64,000 nucleotides of DNA from Streptomyces sp. LHD-70 (GCF_031157275.1 NZ_JAVIFW010000017.1:1-64000), one strand, 5' to 3'. Positions 7,637-16,420 are shown, numbered from the stretch's first letter. Made by a program: numbers and translations. The notes: a model not told the origin generated them from the sequence alone.

Positions 7637-8671
7637 TTATCCCGTGAGACCCCCTGATTCACCGAAGTTTTTCCTGTCGTTCCCCGGGTTCGCAGCAGTC
7701 CCGGGGGCGGCTGTCCCGGCGATCGCGGCCGCCGCGCCCTCCAGTGCCGCGCGGGCGTCGGCGAGCGCTTGCGGGAAGCCGAAGAAGCCGTGGAACATCT
7801 GCGGGAAGTGCGCCTCCGTGACCGGGACGCCCGCCTCGCGCAGGCGTTCCGCGTAGGCCAGGCCCTCGTCGCAGAGCGGATCGCAGCCCGCCGTGACGAT
7901 GTGCGCGGGCGGCAGTCCGGACAGCTCGCCGAGCAGCGGGGAGATCCTCGGGTCGGCCGGGTCGCCGCCGGCCGCGAGGTACTGCTGCCCGAACCACTTC
8001 ATGTGCGTCAGGGACAGGAAGAAGCCGCTGCCGTTGCGCTGCAGGGACGGCCACGGGCGGCTCATGTCGGTCGCCGGGTAGATCAGCAGCTGCAGCGCGA
8101 CGGCCGGGCCGCCCTCGTCCCTGGCCTGCTGCGCGATCACCGCGGAGAGGTTGCCGCCCGCACTGTCCCCGGCCACGACCAGGGCGCCCGGGTCCCCGCC
8201 GAGCTCCGCGACGTGCGCCGCGGTCCAGCACAGCGCTGCGTAAGCGTCCCGCACCCCCGCCGGGAACGGATGCTCGGGCGCGAGCCGGTAGTCCACCGCG
8301 ACGACCGCGGCGCCCGCCTCCCGGCAGAGCCCGCGGGCCGTGTTGTCGTGGCTCTCCAGGTCGCCGATGACCCAGCCGCCACCGTGCAGGAAGAGCACGG
8401 TCGGCCGGGGCCCGCGCGCCGTCGCCGGGTCCGGCAGGTAGATCCGTACCGGAATCTCGGGCTCACCCTCCGGCCCCGGGATCGTGCGGTCCTCCACCGA
8501 GCCGACCTCGGGCGGCTCCCAGGGCGGGCGCGGCTGCGCCGACAGGATCCGCCGGGCCTGAGCCGCGTCGGTCACCGTGCCCCCGAGATCCGGGAAGACG
8601 GAGGTGATCAGGTCCACCAACTGCCGTGCTTCCGGAGGGAGTCGGTCCTCGGTCGCGGGCTGGGTCGTCAT
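7637..8671 (-). CDS. Alpha/beta hydrolase of the hormone-sensitive lipase family
   Basis: A 344-residue esterase or lipase. The oxyanion-hole motif is FLHGGGW (about residue 92), the nucleophile is the serine of GDSAGGN (about residue 164), the acid is in AGCDPLCDEG, and the catalytic histidine is in MFHGFFGF near residue 301. A helical N-terminal cap of about 60 residues precedes the core, as usual in this family. The ATG overlaps the stop of the LLM oxidoreductase as ATGA, so the two are translationally coupled. It likely hydrolyses an ester of a short-chain or aromatic compound made or opened by that monooxygenase. Confidence 0.88.
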   Translation of the reverse strand: MTTQPATEDRLPPEARQLVDLITSVFPDLGGTVTDAAQARRILSAQPRPPWEPPEVGSVEDRTIPGPEGEPEIPVRIYLPDPATARGPRPTVLFLHGGGWVIGDLESHDNTARGLCREAGAAVVAVDYRLAPEHPFPAGVRDAYAALCWTAAHVAELGGDPGALVVAGDSAGGNLSAVIAQQARDEGGPAVALQLLIYPATDMSRPWPSLQRNGSGFFLSLTHMKWFGQQYLAAGGDPADPRISPLLGELSGLPPAHIVTAGCDPLCDEGLAYAERLREAGVPVTEAHFPQMFHGFFGFPQALADARAALEGAAAAIAGTAAPGTAANPGNDRKNFGESGGLTG

Positions 8672-9843
8672 CGGGCTGCCTCCTGGTCCCGCGCGGTCCG
8701 CCGGCCCAACGGCCGGCGTCGCGCGTCGTCGCGAAAGTGCGGAATCACCTTCTCGCCCCACTGCCGGATGGTCTCCATGCAGGCCTCCTGCGGCACCGTG
8801 CCCATCTGGATCAGGCACATGATCTCGTCGGCGCCCGCGTCGCGGAGCTGCTCGACGTAGCGAATCGCGTCGTCCGCGGTGCCGTAGGCGTGGTCCGCGT
8901 TGAAGGTGGCCGTGGACGTGGGGCGTACCGGAATGCTGTGCTCGTGCAGTCGCGCCACGACCTGCTCGGCGGCCCTGCGCATCTCCTCGGCCTCGTCGGC
9001 GCCCTCGACCACGGCCTCGTCGGGAACGCCCGCCCCGCCGTACCAGTGGCCGATCGACTGCGCGAAGAACCGCTGCCCTCGGATGCCGATGTTCCGTGCC
9101 GTCTCACCGTCGTCGAGCACGATCGTCGGACAGAGTACGGAGAAGTGGTCGTTGACGACAGAGGAGACGAGGCGTTCACTGCCGCGCTCCGCCCGCGCCG
9201 TGTCGTACGCGGTCCGCATCTCCTTGATCGACTCGGGCCCGGCGAAGCCCATCACGAGGGCCCCGATGCCGAGTTCGGCCGCCTGCCGCAGTGTCTCCGT
9301 ACGGCTGCACGCGAGGAACAGCGGTGGGTGCGGGGTCTGCTTCGGGCGCGGCAGGATCGGGTGCGGGTCGATGTCGAGCAGTTCGCCGTGGTGCTCCAAC
9401 TCGTCCTTCTCCCAGGCCTTTCCGATGATCCTGAGCGCCTCCTCGACCTCCTGCGTGGTGCGGTCCCGGTCCACGCCGCACAGCGAGGTCTCCTGCAGCG
9501 TGCCGCCGCGGCCCGCGCCCAGGTCGACGCGGCCGCCGGAGAGCAGGTCGAGCATGGCGGCGCGCTCGGCCACGCGCGCGGGGTGGTTGAAGGCGAACGG
9601 CATGCAGACCACACCGTGCCCGATCCGGATCGTGCTGGTCCTCGCGGCGACCCAGGTGAGGAAGATCTCCGGGGCGCTCATGTGCGCGTACCACTTGAGG
9701 GAGTGGTGCTCGACCGCCCAGACGCGGTCGAAGCCCATCTCCTCGGCGAGCACCGCCTGTTCGACGCAGTCACGGATCACCTGGTGCTCGCGCTCGACGG
9801 TCGGATCCGCCAGCTGCGCCTCAAAGATCACGGAGAACTTCAC
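8668..9843 (-). CDS. LLM-class flavin-dependent oxidoreductase
   Basis: A 391-residue bacterial luciferase-like protein, a class that uses reduced FMN (from a partner reductase) or F420. The TIM-barrel start MKFSVIFEAQLADP, the EHHSLKWYAHMSAPEIFL segment (about residue 45) and GRVDLGAGRGGTLQE (about residue 103) are typical of the FMN-dependent monooxygenase branch. It heads a two-gene operon with the esterase. A PadR-type regulator is transcribed divergently 231 bases away. The expected role is oxidation of a small organic compound, followed by hydrolysis. The substrate is unknown. Confidence 0.88.
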   Translation of the reverse strand: MKFSVIFEAQLADPTVEREHQVIRDCVEQAVLAEEMGFDRVWAVEHHSLKWYAHMSAPEIFLTWVAARTSTIRIGHGVVCMPFAFNHPARVAERAAMLDLLSGGRVDLGAGRGGTLQETSLCGVDRDRTTQEVEEALRIIGKAWEKDELEHHGELLDIDPHPILPRPKQTPHPPLFLACSRTETLRQAAELGIGALVMGFAGPESIKEMRTAYDTARAERGSERLVSSVVNDHFSVLCPTIVLDDGETARNIGIRGQRFFAQSIGHWYGGAGVPDEAVVEGADEAEEMRRAAEQVVARLHEHSIPVRPTSTATFNADHAYGTADDAIRYVEQLRDAGADEIMCLIQMGTVPQEACMETIRQWGEKVIPHFRDDARRRPLGRRTARDQEAAR

Positions 9844-9893
9844 GCCGCCTCCTGGGAGTTGAGTGGGGTCTGCCTATGCCTCGATCAGCTATA

Positions 9894-9906
9894 TGACTAA
9901 TAGTCA
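9894..9906. promoter_or_regulatory. Perfect 13-base palindrome, candidate PadR operator
   Basis: TGACTA-A-TAGTCA lies 50 bases upstream of the LLM oxidoreductase start in the divergent gap with padR, in one of the few AT-rich stretches here. PadR proteins bind short dyads close to promoters of divergent targets, so this is the best operator candidate. Confidence 0.5.
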
Positions 9907-9935
9907 GGTCTAGCGGGAGCCGGATGAAGTGACAA

Positions 9936-10026
9936 GGGATACGACGAGGGATACGACTAGGGATACGGACGCGGGATACGGACGCGGGATACGGACGCGG
10001 GATACGGACGCGGGATACGACAACGA
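9936..10026. repeat. Tandem GGGATACGGACGC repeats between the LLM gene and padR
   Basis: Seven tandem copies of a 12-13-base unit: two of GGGATACGACKA, four exact GGGATACGGACGC and one diverged copy. They fill most of the divergent intergenic region. Copy number would be expected to vary between strains and might alter spacing of the padR promoter. Confidence 0.85.
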
Positions 10027-10074
10027 ATACGGCGGGGGATTGCGCCCGGCCGCACCGCCGCCTTCAATGCGGCC

Positions 10075-10728
10075 ATGACCAAGGGCGATCACCAGGCGAC
10101 AGCACACCCCGCCGATCCGGCTGACCCGGCTGACCCGGCTGACTCGGCTGACCCGGCTGACCCGGCTGACCCGGCTGACCCGGGCGAGGGTCTGCCCCCG
10201 ACGGCCTGGGCGGTGCTCGGCCTGCTCTCGTTCCCCGGCGAGCGCACGGGCTACGAGCTGAAGAAGTGGGCCGACTCCTCCCTCCGCTTCTTCTACTGGT
10301 CGCCCGCGATCAGTCAGATCTACGCCGAGCTGCGCCGCCTGGAGTCCCGCGGCTACGCCACGTCGCGCCGCTCAGGCCCCGAGGAGCCGCGCGCCAAGCG
10401 GGCGTACACGATCACGGACGCGGGCCGCACCGCCCTGTCCCGCTGGGCGAGCGCAGGCCAGGACCCGGGCGCCCCGGTCCTCAAGCACCCGCTGCTGCTG
10501 CGCGTCTGGCTCGGCCACCTCACGCAGCCGGAGCAGCTGCGGGCGCTGGTGCACGAGCATGTGGCGCGTACGCAGGGCGAGTTGAAGGAGGTACGGGACG
10601 CTCTCGCGCGGGCCGACGGGGTGGAGGCCTGGGGGCACCCGCAGATCGCCCTGCGCTGGAGCGAGCGGCGCCTGATCTCCGAGGTGGAGCTGGCGGAGGC
10701 GATGCTGGGGGATTTGGAGGGGCTGTAG
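10075..10728 (+). CDS. PadR-family transcriptional regulator with a DPA-repeat N-terminus
   Basis: A 217-residue PadR regulator. The winged helix begins near residue 40 (TAWAVLGLLSFPGERTGYEL), has the recognition region FFYWSPAISQIYAELRRLE and the wing RRSGPEEPRAKRAYTITDAG, and is followed by the long C-terminal dimerisation helices. Residues 12-36 are an unusual run of Asp-Pro-Ala triplets encoded by a 9-base tandem repeat (10114-10185); ordinary PadR proteins lack it and it is presumably disordered. The gene is divergent from the LLM/esterase operon, which it most likely represses. The ligand is unknown. Confidence 0.85.
   Translation: MTKGDHQATAHPADPADPADPADSADPADPADPADPGEGLPPTAWAVLGLLSFPGERTGYELKKWADSSLRFFYWSPAISQIYAELRRLESRGYATSRRSGPEEPRAKRAYTITDAGRTALSRWASAGQDPGAPVLKHPLLLRVWLGHLTQPEQLRALVHEHVARTQGELKEVRDALARADGVEAWGHPQIALRWSERRLISEVELAEAMLGDLEGL
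10114..10185 (+). repeat. 9-base coding tandem repeat in padR
   Basis: Eight units of GACCCGGCT, with single-base variants, encode the Asp-Pro-Ala run near the PadR N-terminus. Units are in frame, so slippage would change length without disrupting the gene. Confidence 0.9.
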
Positions 10729-10739
10729 GTCCCCCTTGG

Positions 10740-11130
10740 CCGTCCCGCCCCGTCGGTTTGGTGCACGCCGGGCGTGCTGCCGGGGGATCGGCGCGCTCGG
10801 CGGCTTCGTGCACGCCGGGCGCGCCGGGCGCGCTGCGGGAGGATCGGCGCTTTCCGCCCGGCGCCCGGCGGACGGAATCGGCGCGCTCGGTGCACGGCGG
10901 GCGCCGGGCGGGCGGAATCGGCGCCCCTGCCTGCCCCTTCCCGCCCCTTCCCGGCAGTGTCCGAGATGCGGCTGGCGCCGCGTGGCCTGCGGTCGACTGC
11001 GGGGCTCCGCCCCGGGGCGCCTCCGCCAGGCTCTCGGCTTCCCCCCCTTCCCGGGCCTTCGGCCGGGAGGTGCGGAGCAGGGGACCCCCCATCGCGAATG
11101 CCGGAGGGGCAGAATGTGCAGGTCCGAGGC
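10740..11130. repeat. Gene-free repeat-rich DNA after padR, first part
   Basis: No convincing gene is present. Diverged copies of units containing TGCACGCCGGGCG and GGAATCGGCGC recur between 10755 and 10925. From 10930 onward the stretch carries pieces seen in other intergenic regions of this window: CCCCTTCCCG, GGGGCTCCGCCCC and GCCGGAGGGGC. Long open frames here are by-products of GC richness. Confidence 0.65.
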
Positions 11131-11189
11131 TGACAGGTGAGCCAATCCAGCCCGTCCGGCGCTTGAGGACGAGCGCGAAGCGCGATCGG

Positions 11190-11830
11190 GAGGGGTCAGG
11201 GGCGCAGCCCCGGTTGGGGTCTGGGCGCAGCCCCCCGGTCGGGGTCAGGGGCGCAGCCCGGGCGGGAGTCAGGGGGGGGCAGCCCCGGCGGGAGGCAGGG
11301 GCGCAGCCCCGGGGTCTGAGGGCGGCAGCCCCGGGGGTGGCGCAGCCCCCTGCCGGGCTCGGGGGCACAGCCCCGGCTGGGTCAGGGGCGCAGCCCCGGG
11401 GGGCGCAACCCCGGGGGCGGGGTCTGGGGCGCAACCCCGGGTGGGGCGGCTCAGGGCCCAGCCCCGGTGGAGTCCAGCGGCGACAGCCCCTGAACGGGGT
11501 CTGCGGCGCAGCACCGGCGGGCGCAGCCCCTGGGGGCTTGGGCGCAGCCCAGGGGCGGGGTCTGGGGGCGGGGTCTGGGGCGCAGCCCAGGGGTGCAGCC
11601 CAGGGGCGCAGCCCAGGGGCGGGGTCTGGGGCGCAGCCCAGGGGTGCAGCCCAGGGGCGCAGCCCAGGGGCGGGGTCTGGGGCGCAGCCCAGGGGTGGGG
11701 CTCGAGGGCGCAGCCCCGGCGGGGTCCAGCGGCGGCAGCCCCGCCGGGCGGGGTCTGGGGGCCCAGCCCCCGGGGTGAGGGCCTGAGGGCGCAGCCCCCG
11801 GGGTGAGGGCCTGGGGGCGGCAGCCCCCAG
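11190..11830. repeat. Array of GGGGCGCAGCCCC-type hairpin units
   Basis: About twenty GCAGCCC cores occur in 640 bases, most as GGGGCGCAGCCCC or close variants that can fold into a short hairpin. They alternate with GGGTCTG or GGGTCAG spacers. The array contains a 51-base higher-order tandem repeat at 11565-11697. All six frames can be open because stops are rare, but the amino acid runs are just the repeat translated. I see no gene. Confidence 0.85.
11565..11697. repeat. 51-base higher-order tandem repeat, about 2.6 copies
   Basis: Units start at 11565, 11616 and 11667. Each has GGGGCGGGGTCT followed by three 13-base GGGGYGCAGCCCA sub-units. The copies are identical over the aligned length, which points to recent duplication inside the hairpin array. 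Confidence 0.9.
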
Positions 11831-12141
11831 TAAGGCGTCCGCTGAGGACTTCGGGAAAGGGCGGGGAGGGGAGAAAGCAGAAGCACGGGTGAATCCCGCG
11901 CGCACCGCCTTGACCCCCGACGCACACGTTCACGAGCGTCGTCTTGCGCTCCGCAGGAACCCTCGCCAAGCTTGCGCAGTGGCTCGGACCCCGAGTTCGG
12001 CATTCGCCCCGCGACCGCGGTGAATGGCCGCCGACCTGCCCGTGAACGGGACTCACGGCAGCGCCCGGCGGAGCCGCGAGCCGCGTCGCGCCGGACCTCC
12101 CGGACCGCCCGCCATCGCGGCGCACCTGGACAGCGTCAGGC
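11831..12141. other. Gene-free spacer before the glycerophosphodiesterase gene
   Basis: I see no gene here. A GGGAAAGGGCGGGGAGGGG block at about 11850 matches the right arm of the intergenic element at 23.4 kb. A short dyad CCCGT-GA-ACGGG lies at 12039-12050. No promoter could be assigned with confidence. Confidence 0.5.
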
Positions 12142-12849
12142 ATGTCGACGGAAGCGAGTGAACCCTTGAACTTCCTCACCATCGGTCATCGTGGAGTCAT
12201 GGGCGTCGAGCCCGAGAACACCCTCAGGTCCTTCGTGGCCGCCGAGCAGGGCGGCCTCGACGTCATCGAACTCGACCTCCACCTCAGCAAGGACGGCGCC
12301 CTCGTCGTCATGCACGACGCGCTGGTCGACCGCACCACCGACGGCAAGGGACCGATCGCCGAGAAGACCCTCGCCGAGCTGCGCGCCCTCGACGCCGGGC
12401 GAGGCGAGCGCATCCCCGTGTTCGAAGAGGTCCTGGACGCGGTGAAGGCGCCACTGCAGGCGGAGATCAAGGACGTGGCCGCCGCCCGCGCCCTCGCCGA
12501 GGTGATGCACCGGCGCGACCTCGTGGGCCGCGTCGAGGTGCTCTCCTTCCACGACGAGGCGCTCGCGGAGATCTCCCGGCTCGTCCCCGGCGTCCGCACC
12601 GCGCTGGTCGCCAGCCGCTACGGCACCGACGTCGTGGAGCGGGCCGTGGCCGTCGGCGCGACCACGCTCGTACTCAACATCCGCCGTCTGACCCTGGAGA
12701 CGGTCGAGGCCGCGCGCAAGGCGGACCTGCGGATCATCGGCTGGGTCGTCAACACCCAGGACCATCTGCGCCTGGTCCGCGCCCTCGGCCTCGACGGCGC
12801 CACCACCGACTACCCGGAGATCAAACGCACCGGCCGCTTCACCGCCTGA
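12142..12849 (+). CDS. Glycerophosphodiester phosphodiesterase
   Basis: A 235-residue cytoplasmic GDPD-family TIM-barrel enzyme that hydrolyses glycerophosphodiesters to glycerol-3-phosphate and an alcohol. The catalytic histidine is in TIGHRGVMGVEPENTL (about residue 16), the metal-binding pair in VIELDLHLSKDGALVVMHD (about residues 40-58), and QAEIKD supplies another metal ligand. No signal peptide. The ATG at 12142 has no strong ribosome binding site; a TTG at 12166, giving a protein beginning NFLTIGHRG, is a credible alternative start. It is transcribed alone. Confidence 0.9.
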   Translation: MSTEASEPLNFLTIGHRGVMGVEPENTLRSFVAAEQGGLDVIELDLHLSKDGALVVMHDALVDRTTDGKGPIAEKTLAELRALDAGRGERIPVFEEVLDAVKAPLQAEIKDVAAARALAEVMHRRDLVGRVEVLSFHDEALAEISRLVPGVRTALVASRYGTDVVERAVAVGATTLVLNIRRLTLETVEAARKADLRIIGWVVNTQDHLRLVRALGLDGATTDYPEIKRTGRFTA

Positions 12850-12928
12850 GCCACCTCAGAGGCATCTCAGAGGCATCTCAGGGCAGCCACGTCAACAACC
12901 ACCCAACTGCCTTCCGTACACGCCCTGT

Positions 12929-13486
12929 TCAGACGCCGAGCGGCTTCACCAAGAGCTCGAACTGCAGGTCGTCCCGCTGCGGAACACCGAAGCGCTCATC
13001 GCCGTACGGGAACGGGGACATCTCCCCCGTACGGCGATAGCCCCGGCGCTCGTACCAGGCGATCAGATCCTCGCGGACCGAGATCACCGTCATCTGCATC
13101 TGTCGTACGCCCCACTGCGCGCGGGCCGTGCGCTCCGCCTCCGCGATGATCACCTTGCCGAGGCCGGCGCCCTGCAGCTCGGGGCTGACCGCGAACATCC
13201 CGAAGTACGCCGCGTCGCCCCGGTGTTCCAGCTGGCAGCAGGCGATCGTCCGGCCGTCCTGCTCCACCACGAGCAGCCGGCTGTCCGGCGCCTCGACGAC
13301 CGCGCGTACGCCCTCCGGATCCGTCCGCCGGCCCTCCAGGATGTCCGCCTCCGTGGTCCAGCCGGTGCGGCTGCTGTCCCCCCGGTAGGCCGACTCGATC
13401 AGGGCGACGAGTGCCTCGACGTCGGCGTACGTGGCGTCGCGGAAGGTCGGTTCGCCGGTGGTGGCGGTGCGGGATGCGGTGTCCAT
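12929..13486 (-). CDS. GNAT-family N-acetyltransferase
   Basis: A 185-residue GNAT enzyme, transferring acetyl from acetyl-CoA to an amine. The acetyl-CoA pyrophosphate-binding motif A is FAVSPELQGAGLGKVIIAEAE (about residues 104-124), and motif B is the VREDLIAWYERRGYRRTGEM segment near residue 145. The substrate is not evident. The gene is convergent with the GDPD gene and divergent from a VOC protein gene 126 bases away. Confidence 0.85.
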   Translation of the reverse strand: MDTASRTATTGEPTFRDATYADVEALVALIESAYRGDSSRTGWTTEADILEGRRTDPEGVRAVVEAPDSRLLVVEQDGRTIACCQLEHRGDAAYFGMFAVSPELQGAGLGKVIIAEAERTARAQWGVRQMQMTVISVREDLIAWYERRGYRRTGEMSPFPYGDERFGVPQRDDLQFELLVKPLGV

Positions 13487-13612
13487 GGAGGTGCTGCCCT
13501 TCGTGTCTCGCGGCGGGGTTGTGACGGGATACCGCGGCGGACCACCACGCGCCCCCCGGCGGTCTCCGCTCGCGATGCCGTCGAGCCTAGCGCGCCGTTA
13601 CAGTGCCGTTTC

Positions 13613-13999
13613 ATGGTCCACGTACTGAGCAGCCGCACCCTCCTGCGCCCCGTCGACCCCGAGCGCAGCCGCACCTTCTACGGCGAGGTCCTCGGCCTCG
13701 ACATCTACCGCGAGTTCGGCACCGGGCCGGAGCGCGGCACCGTCTACTTCCTGGGCGGCGGCTTCCTGGAGCTGTCCGGGCGGGCGGAGCGGGCGCCGTC
13801 GCCGGGGATCCAGCTCTGGCTGCAGGTCGCCGACGTCGCCGCCGCGCACGACGGACTGCGGTCGGGCGGCGTCGAGATCGTCCGGGAGCCGCGTCAGGAA
13901 CCGTGGGGCCTCATCGAGATGTGGATCAAGGACCCCGACGGCAACGACATCGTGCTCGTCGAGGTGCCCGCCGACCACCCGCTGCGCCACCGCCCGTGA
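13613..13999 (+). CDS. VOC-fold (glyoxalase/bleomycin-resistance-like) protein
   Basis: A 128-residue vicinal-oxygen-chelate protein of one beta-alpha-beta-beta-beta pair. The signs are FYGEVLGLDIYREFG (about residue 19), LWLQVADVAAAH (about residue 65) and the C-terminal IKDPDGNDIVLVE, where the final glutamate is a typical metal ligand. Such proteins are metal-dependent enzymes or drug-binding proteins; which one cannot be said. The ATG was chosen because the fold begins there. It is divergent from the GNAT gene. Confidence 0.85.
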   Translation: MVHVLSSRTLLRPVDPERSRTFYGEVLGLDIYREFGTGPERGTVYFLGGGFLELSGRAERAPSPGIQLWLQVADVAAAHDGLRSGGVEIVREPRQEPWGLIEMWIKDPDGNDIVLVEVPADHPLRHRP

Positions 14000-14235
14000 C
14001 GTACCGCGCGTAACCCTGCTCCCCCGCTCCCCGCGGGGCGCCCTCACGCGCCCCCTGTGCCACAGCGCACACCATGATCCGTGCAACCCCGAGACGGGGC
14101 CCGAGCGTCCCTGATTCGACCCTGATTCCCAGCCCGGGGACGCCCCTCGGTCACCACGGGTACCGGTCGGCCACTTATGCTGACCGCTCCCGTTAATACC
14201 GAGACCGCATCGAGAGTCTGGGCTGTACGTCGACC

Positions 14236-15528
14236 ATGGAGCTCACATTGAGGGCGAATCTCCGATCCCGCATCGCCGCTCGGCTGGGGCGCAAGTACCT
14301 GGCCAGGATCAAGAAGCACGGCATCGGGTCGTCCACGATCTCGCTCCTGCCCGAGCAACTCCTGATGCCGCTGCGCCGCGAGGGGCTCGATCCGGCGCCG
14401 CAGCTCATCAGCGCCCAGGAGCAGGCACCGATCTCCAAGGTGCCGTTGCCGTTCGGCATGGACGCCTGGGTCGTCACGGGGCACGAGGAAGTGAAGGCCG
14501 TCCTCGGCGCGACCGACGGATTCAGCACGGACTTCACCAATCTCGCGGGGAACGCGGGCGTGCTCGAGGAGCAGAACCCCGGCGGCCTCGGCTTCGCGGA
14601 CCCGCCGGTGCACACGCGGCTGCGCAAGATACTCACCCCGGAGTTCACCATGCGCCGCCTGCGCAGGCTGACTCCGCGGATCGACGAGATCGTCAGCGAC
14701 TGTCTGGACTCGATGGAGCGCAGCCCCGGTCCGGTCGACCTCGTGCAGAGCTTCGCCCTGCCGATCCCCTCCCTCACGATCTGCGAACTGCTCGGCGTTC
14801 CCTACGAGGACCGGCACGACTTCCAGCAGCTGAGCATGGCCCGCTTCGACCTGTCCGACGGCGCGATAGCACCCTTCGGCCACACCTCGGCCTCGCTCGA
14901 CTACTTCCGGGACGTTGTGAAGAAGCAGCGCGAGAAGCCCGGTGACGGACTCCTCGGCATGATCGTCCGCGAGCACGGCGACACCGTCGGGGACGAGGAG
15001 CTCGCCGGCCTCGCCGACGGCGTCCTGACCGGCGGTTTCGAGACGACCGCGAGCATGCTGGCGCTCGGTTCGCTCGTCCTCCTCCAGGACCCGCAGGCCT
15101 TCGCCCGGGTACGGGACGAGGACGCGGCGGCGGCGCCGTTCGTCGAGGAGGCGCTGCGCTATCTGACCGTGGTGCAGCTGGCGTTCCCGCGGTTCGCGAA
15201 GGAGGACATCGAGATAGCCGGGGTGCACATCCCCAAGGGCGACTTCATGTTGTGCTCCCTCAGCGGCGCCAACCGCGACCCGCGCTTCACCGGCGGTGAC
15301 CGCGGCGCCTTCGACCCGGACCGCAAGGCCTCAGGACACGTCGCCTTCGGCTACGGCATCCACCGCTGCATCGGCGCCGAGCTGGCCCGTATGGAACTGC
15401 GCGCCGCCTACCCCGCGCTGCTGCGCCGCTTCCCCGAGATGAAGCTGGCCGTCTCGCCGGACGAACTCGCCTTCCGCAAGCTGTCCATCGTCTACGGCGT
15501 CGAGTCCCTTCCGGTGCATCTGCGCTGA
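14236..15528 (+). CDS. Cytochrome P450
   Basis: A 430-residue soluble bacterial P450 monooxygenase. The heme-binding loop is FGYGIHRCIGAELARME with the cysteine ligand near residue 376, the I-helix oxygen-activating motif is GGFETTAS (about residue 273) and the K-helix ExxR is EEALR. The C-helix WxxxR-type region is replaced by HTRLRKILTPEF near residue 136, normal for actinobacterial P450s. No ferredoxin or reductase gene is adjacent and no biosynthetic gene cluster surrounds it, so electrons must come from elsewhere. The substrate is unknown. Confidence 0.92.
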   Translation: MELTLRANLRSRIAARLGRKYLARIKKHGIGSSTISLLPEQLLMPLRREGLDPAPQLISAQEQAPISKVPLPFGMDAWVVTGHEEVKAVLGATDGFSTDFTNLAGNAGVLEEQNPGGLGFADPPVHTRLRKILTPEFTMRRLRRLTPRIDEIVSDCLDSMERSPGPVDLVQSFALPIPSLTICELLGVPYEDRHDFQQLSMARFDLSDGAIAPFGHTSASLDYFRDVVKKQREKPGDGLLGMIVREHGDTVGDEELAGLADGVLTGGFETTASMLALGSLVLLQDPQAFARVRDEDAAAAPFVEEALRYLTVVQLAFPRFAKEDIEIAGVHIPKGDFMLCSLSGANRDPRFTGGDRGAFDPDRKASGHVAFGYGIHRCIGAELARMELRAAYPALLRRFPEMKLAVSPDELAFRKLSIVYGVESLPVHLR

Positions 15529-15710
15529 CGCTCCCCCAGCTCCCTGCCCGCTCCCCGCCCGCTCCCCTCGGAGTACTTCCGCTCCCCTTCCGCCGGTGCG
15601 TGCTCCCCGCGTACACCCGTGCGCCGCGTAGGGGACGGCCCCACCGGGCATCGACCTGTCGACACGGATGAGTGCCGATACGTCGACGGTGACGGAGGGG
15701 GAGGTGTGCC

Positions 15711-16304
15711 GTGCACGGACCGGCACTGGCCGGGTGGCTGCTCGTCGCGTTGTGCACGGCGACCGGGGCGTACTGCCTGCTGCGGATGCGCAGCCCGGTC
15801 GCCGAGCAGCGCAGCGCGGCGGGCGGTGAGGCTCTGATGGGGTTCGGGATGGCGGTGATGGCGGTCCCGGCCGCGGTGTTCGGGCCGCCCCGCTGGGCGT
15901 GGTGGGCGTACGGAGTGGTGTTCGGCACGGCCGCGGTGCGCGCGCTGTGGAATGCGCGAGGGCACGCCCGTGCGCATCACCTGCACCATCTCGTCGGCAC
16001 CCTCGCGATGGTGTACATGGCGGTGGCGATGGCGGCGGCGCCCGCGGGAAGCGCGGGGCACGCGGCGCATGCGGGTCCGGCGGGCGCCCCGCTGGTCACC
16101 GGTGTGCTGCTGCTGTACTTCGCCGGGTACGTGCTCGGGGCAGGGGTGCGGCTCGTGCCTGCTGCGGGTTCGGTCGGGGGCCCAGGCGGGGGCGCGGGTG
16201 CCGGGGGCGTTGGTGCCGTGGCCTGGGGGGACCGGGCCGAGGTGGCGCTCGCCTGCCGACTCGCCATGGGCATCGGGATGTTCGCGATGCTGCTGACGAT
16301 GTGA
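15711..16304 (+). CDS. DUF5134 membrane protein
   Basis: A 197-residue protein with about five predicted membrane helices and a central His-rich stretch ARAHHLHHLVGTLAMVYMA (about residues 85-103), characteristic of the actinobacterial DUF5134 family of unknown function. The histidines flank a membrane segment and could bind a metal; related neighbours in other genomes are often M56 peptidases or copper genes, and here an M56 peptidase follows 171 bases downstream. Translation begins with GTG, preceded by a GGAGGGGGAGG run. Confidence 0.7.
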   Translation: MHGPALAGWLLVALCTATGAYCLLRMRSPVAEQRSAAGGEALMGFGMAVMAVPAAVFGPPRWAWWAYGVVFGTAAVRALWNARGHARAHHLHHLVGTLAMVYMAVAMAAAPAGSAGHAAHAGPAGAPLVTGVLLLYFAGYVLGAGVRLVPAAGSVGGPGGGAGAGGVGAVAWGDRAEVALACRLAMGIGMFAMLLTM

Positions 16305-16342
16305 GCCCTCCGCGCCACGGACGTGGCGCTAGGGCCTGTCCG

Positions 16343-16420
16343 CTACGAAATCCGTGGCATGCGCCGACCCCCTGCGGAATCCGTCGTCGACGCCCACACC
16401 TACGAAATCCGTGGCGTGCG
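16343..16420. repeat. 21-base direct repeat between the DUF5134 and M56 genes
   Basis: CTACGAAATCCGTGGCRTGCG occurs at 16343-16363 and 16400-16420, differing at one base, with a weaker copy (GCGGAATCCGTCGTCGACG) between them. The spacing is 57 bases. They may be repeated regulator sites for the M56 gene or remnants of a mobile sequence. Confidence 0.7.

Noticed and set aside
9936..11697. A CRISPR array from the short tandem repeats
   Set aside because: Units are contiguous without unique spacers, repeat length is wrong and no cas gene is present.
10266..12003. Several long open frames in the repeat-rich region
   Set aside because: They read the GGGGCGCAGCCCC array as Gly/Ala/Pro runs in every frame and lack ribosome binding sites or family motifs.
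14236..15528. A secondary-metabolite cluster around the P450
   Set aside because: No synthase, tailoring or resistance genes flank it; neighbours are a VOC protein and a DUF5134 protein.
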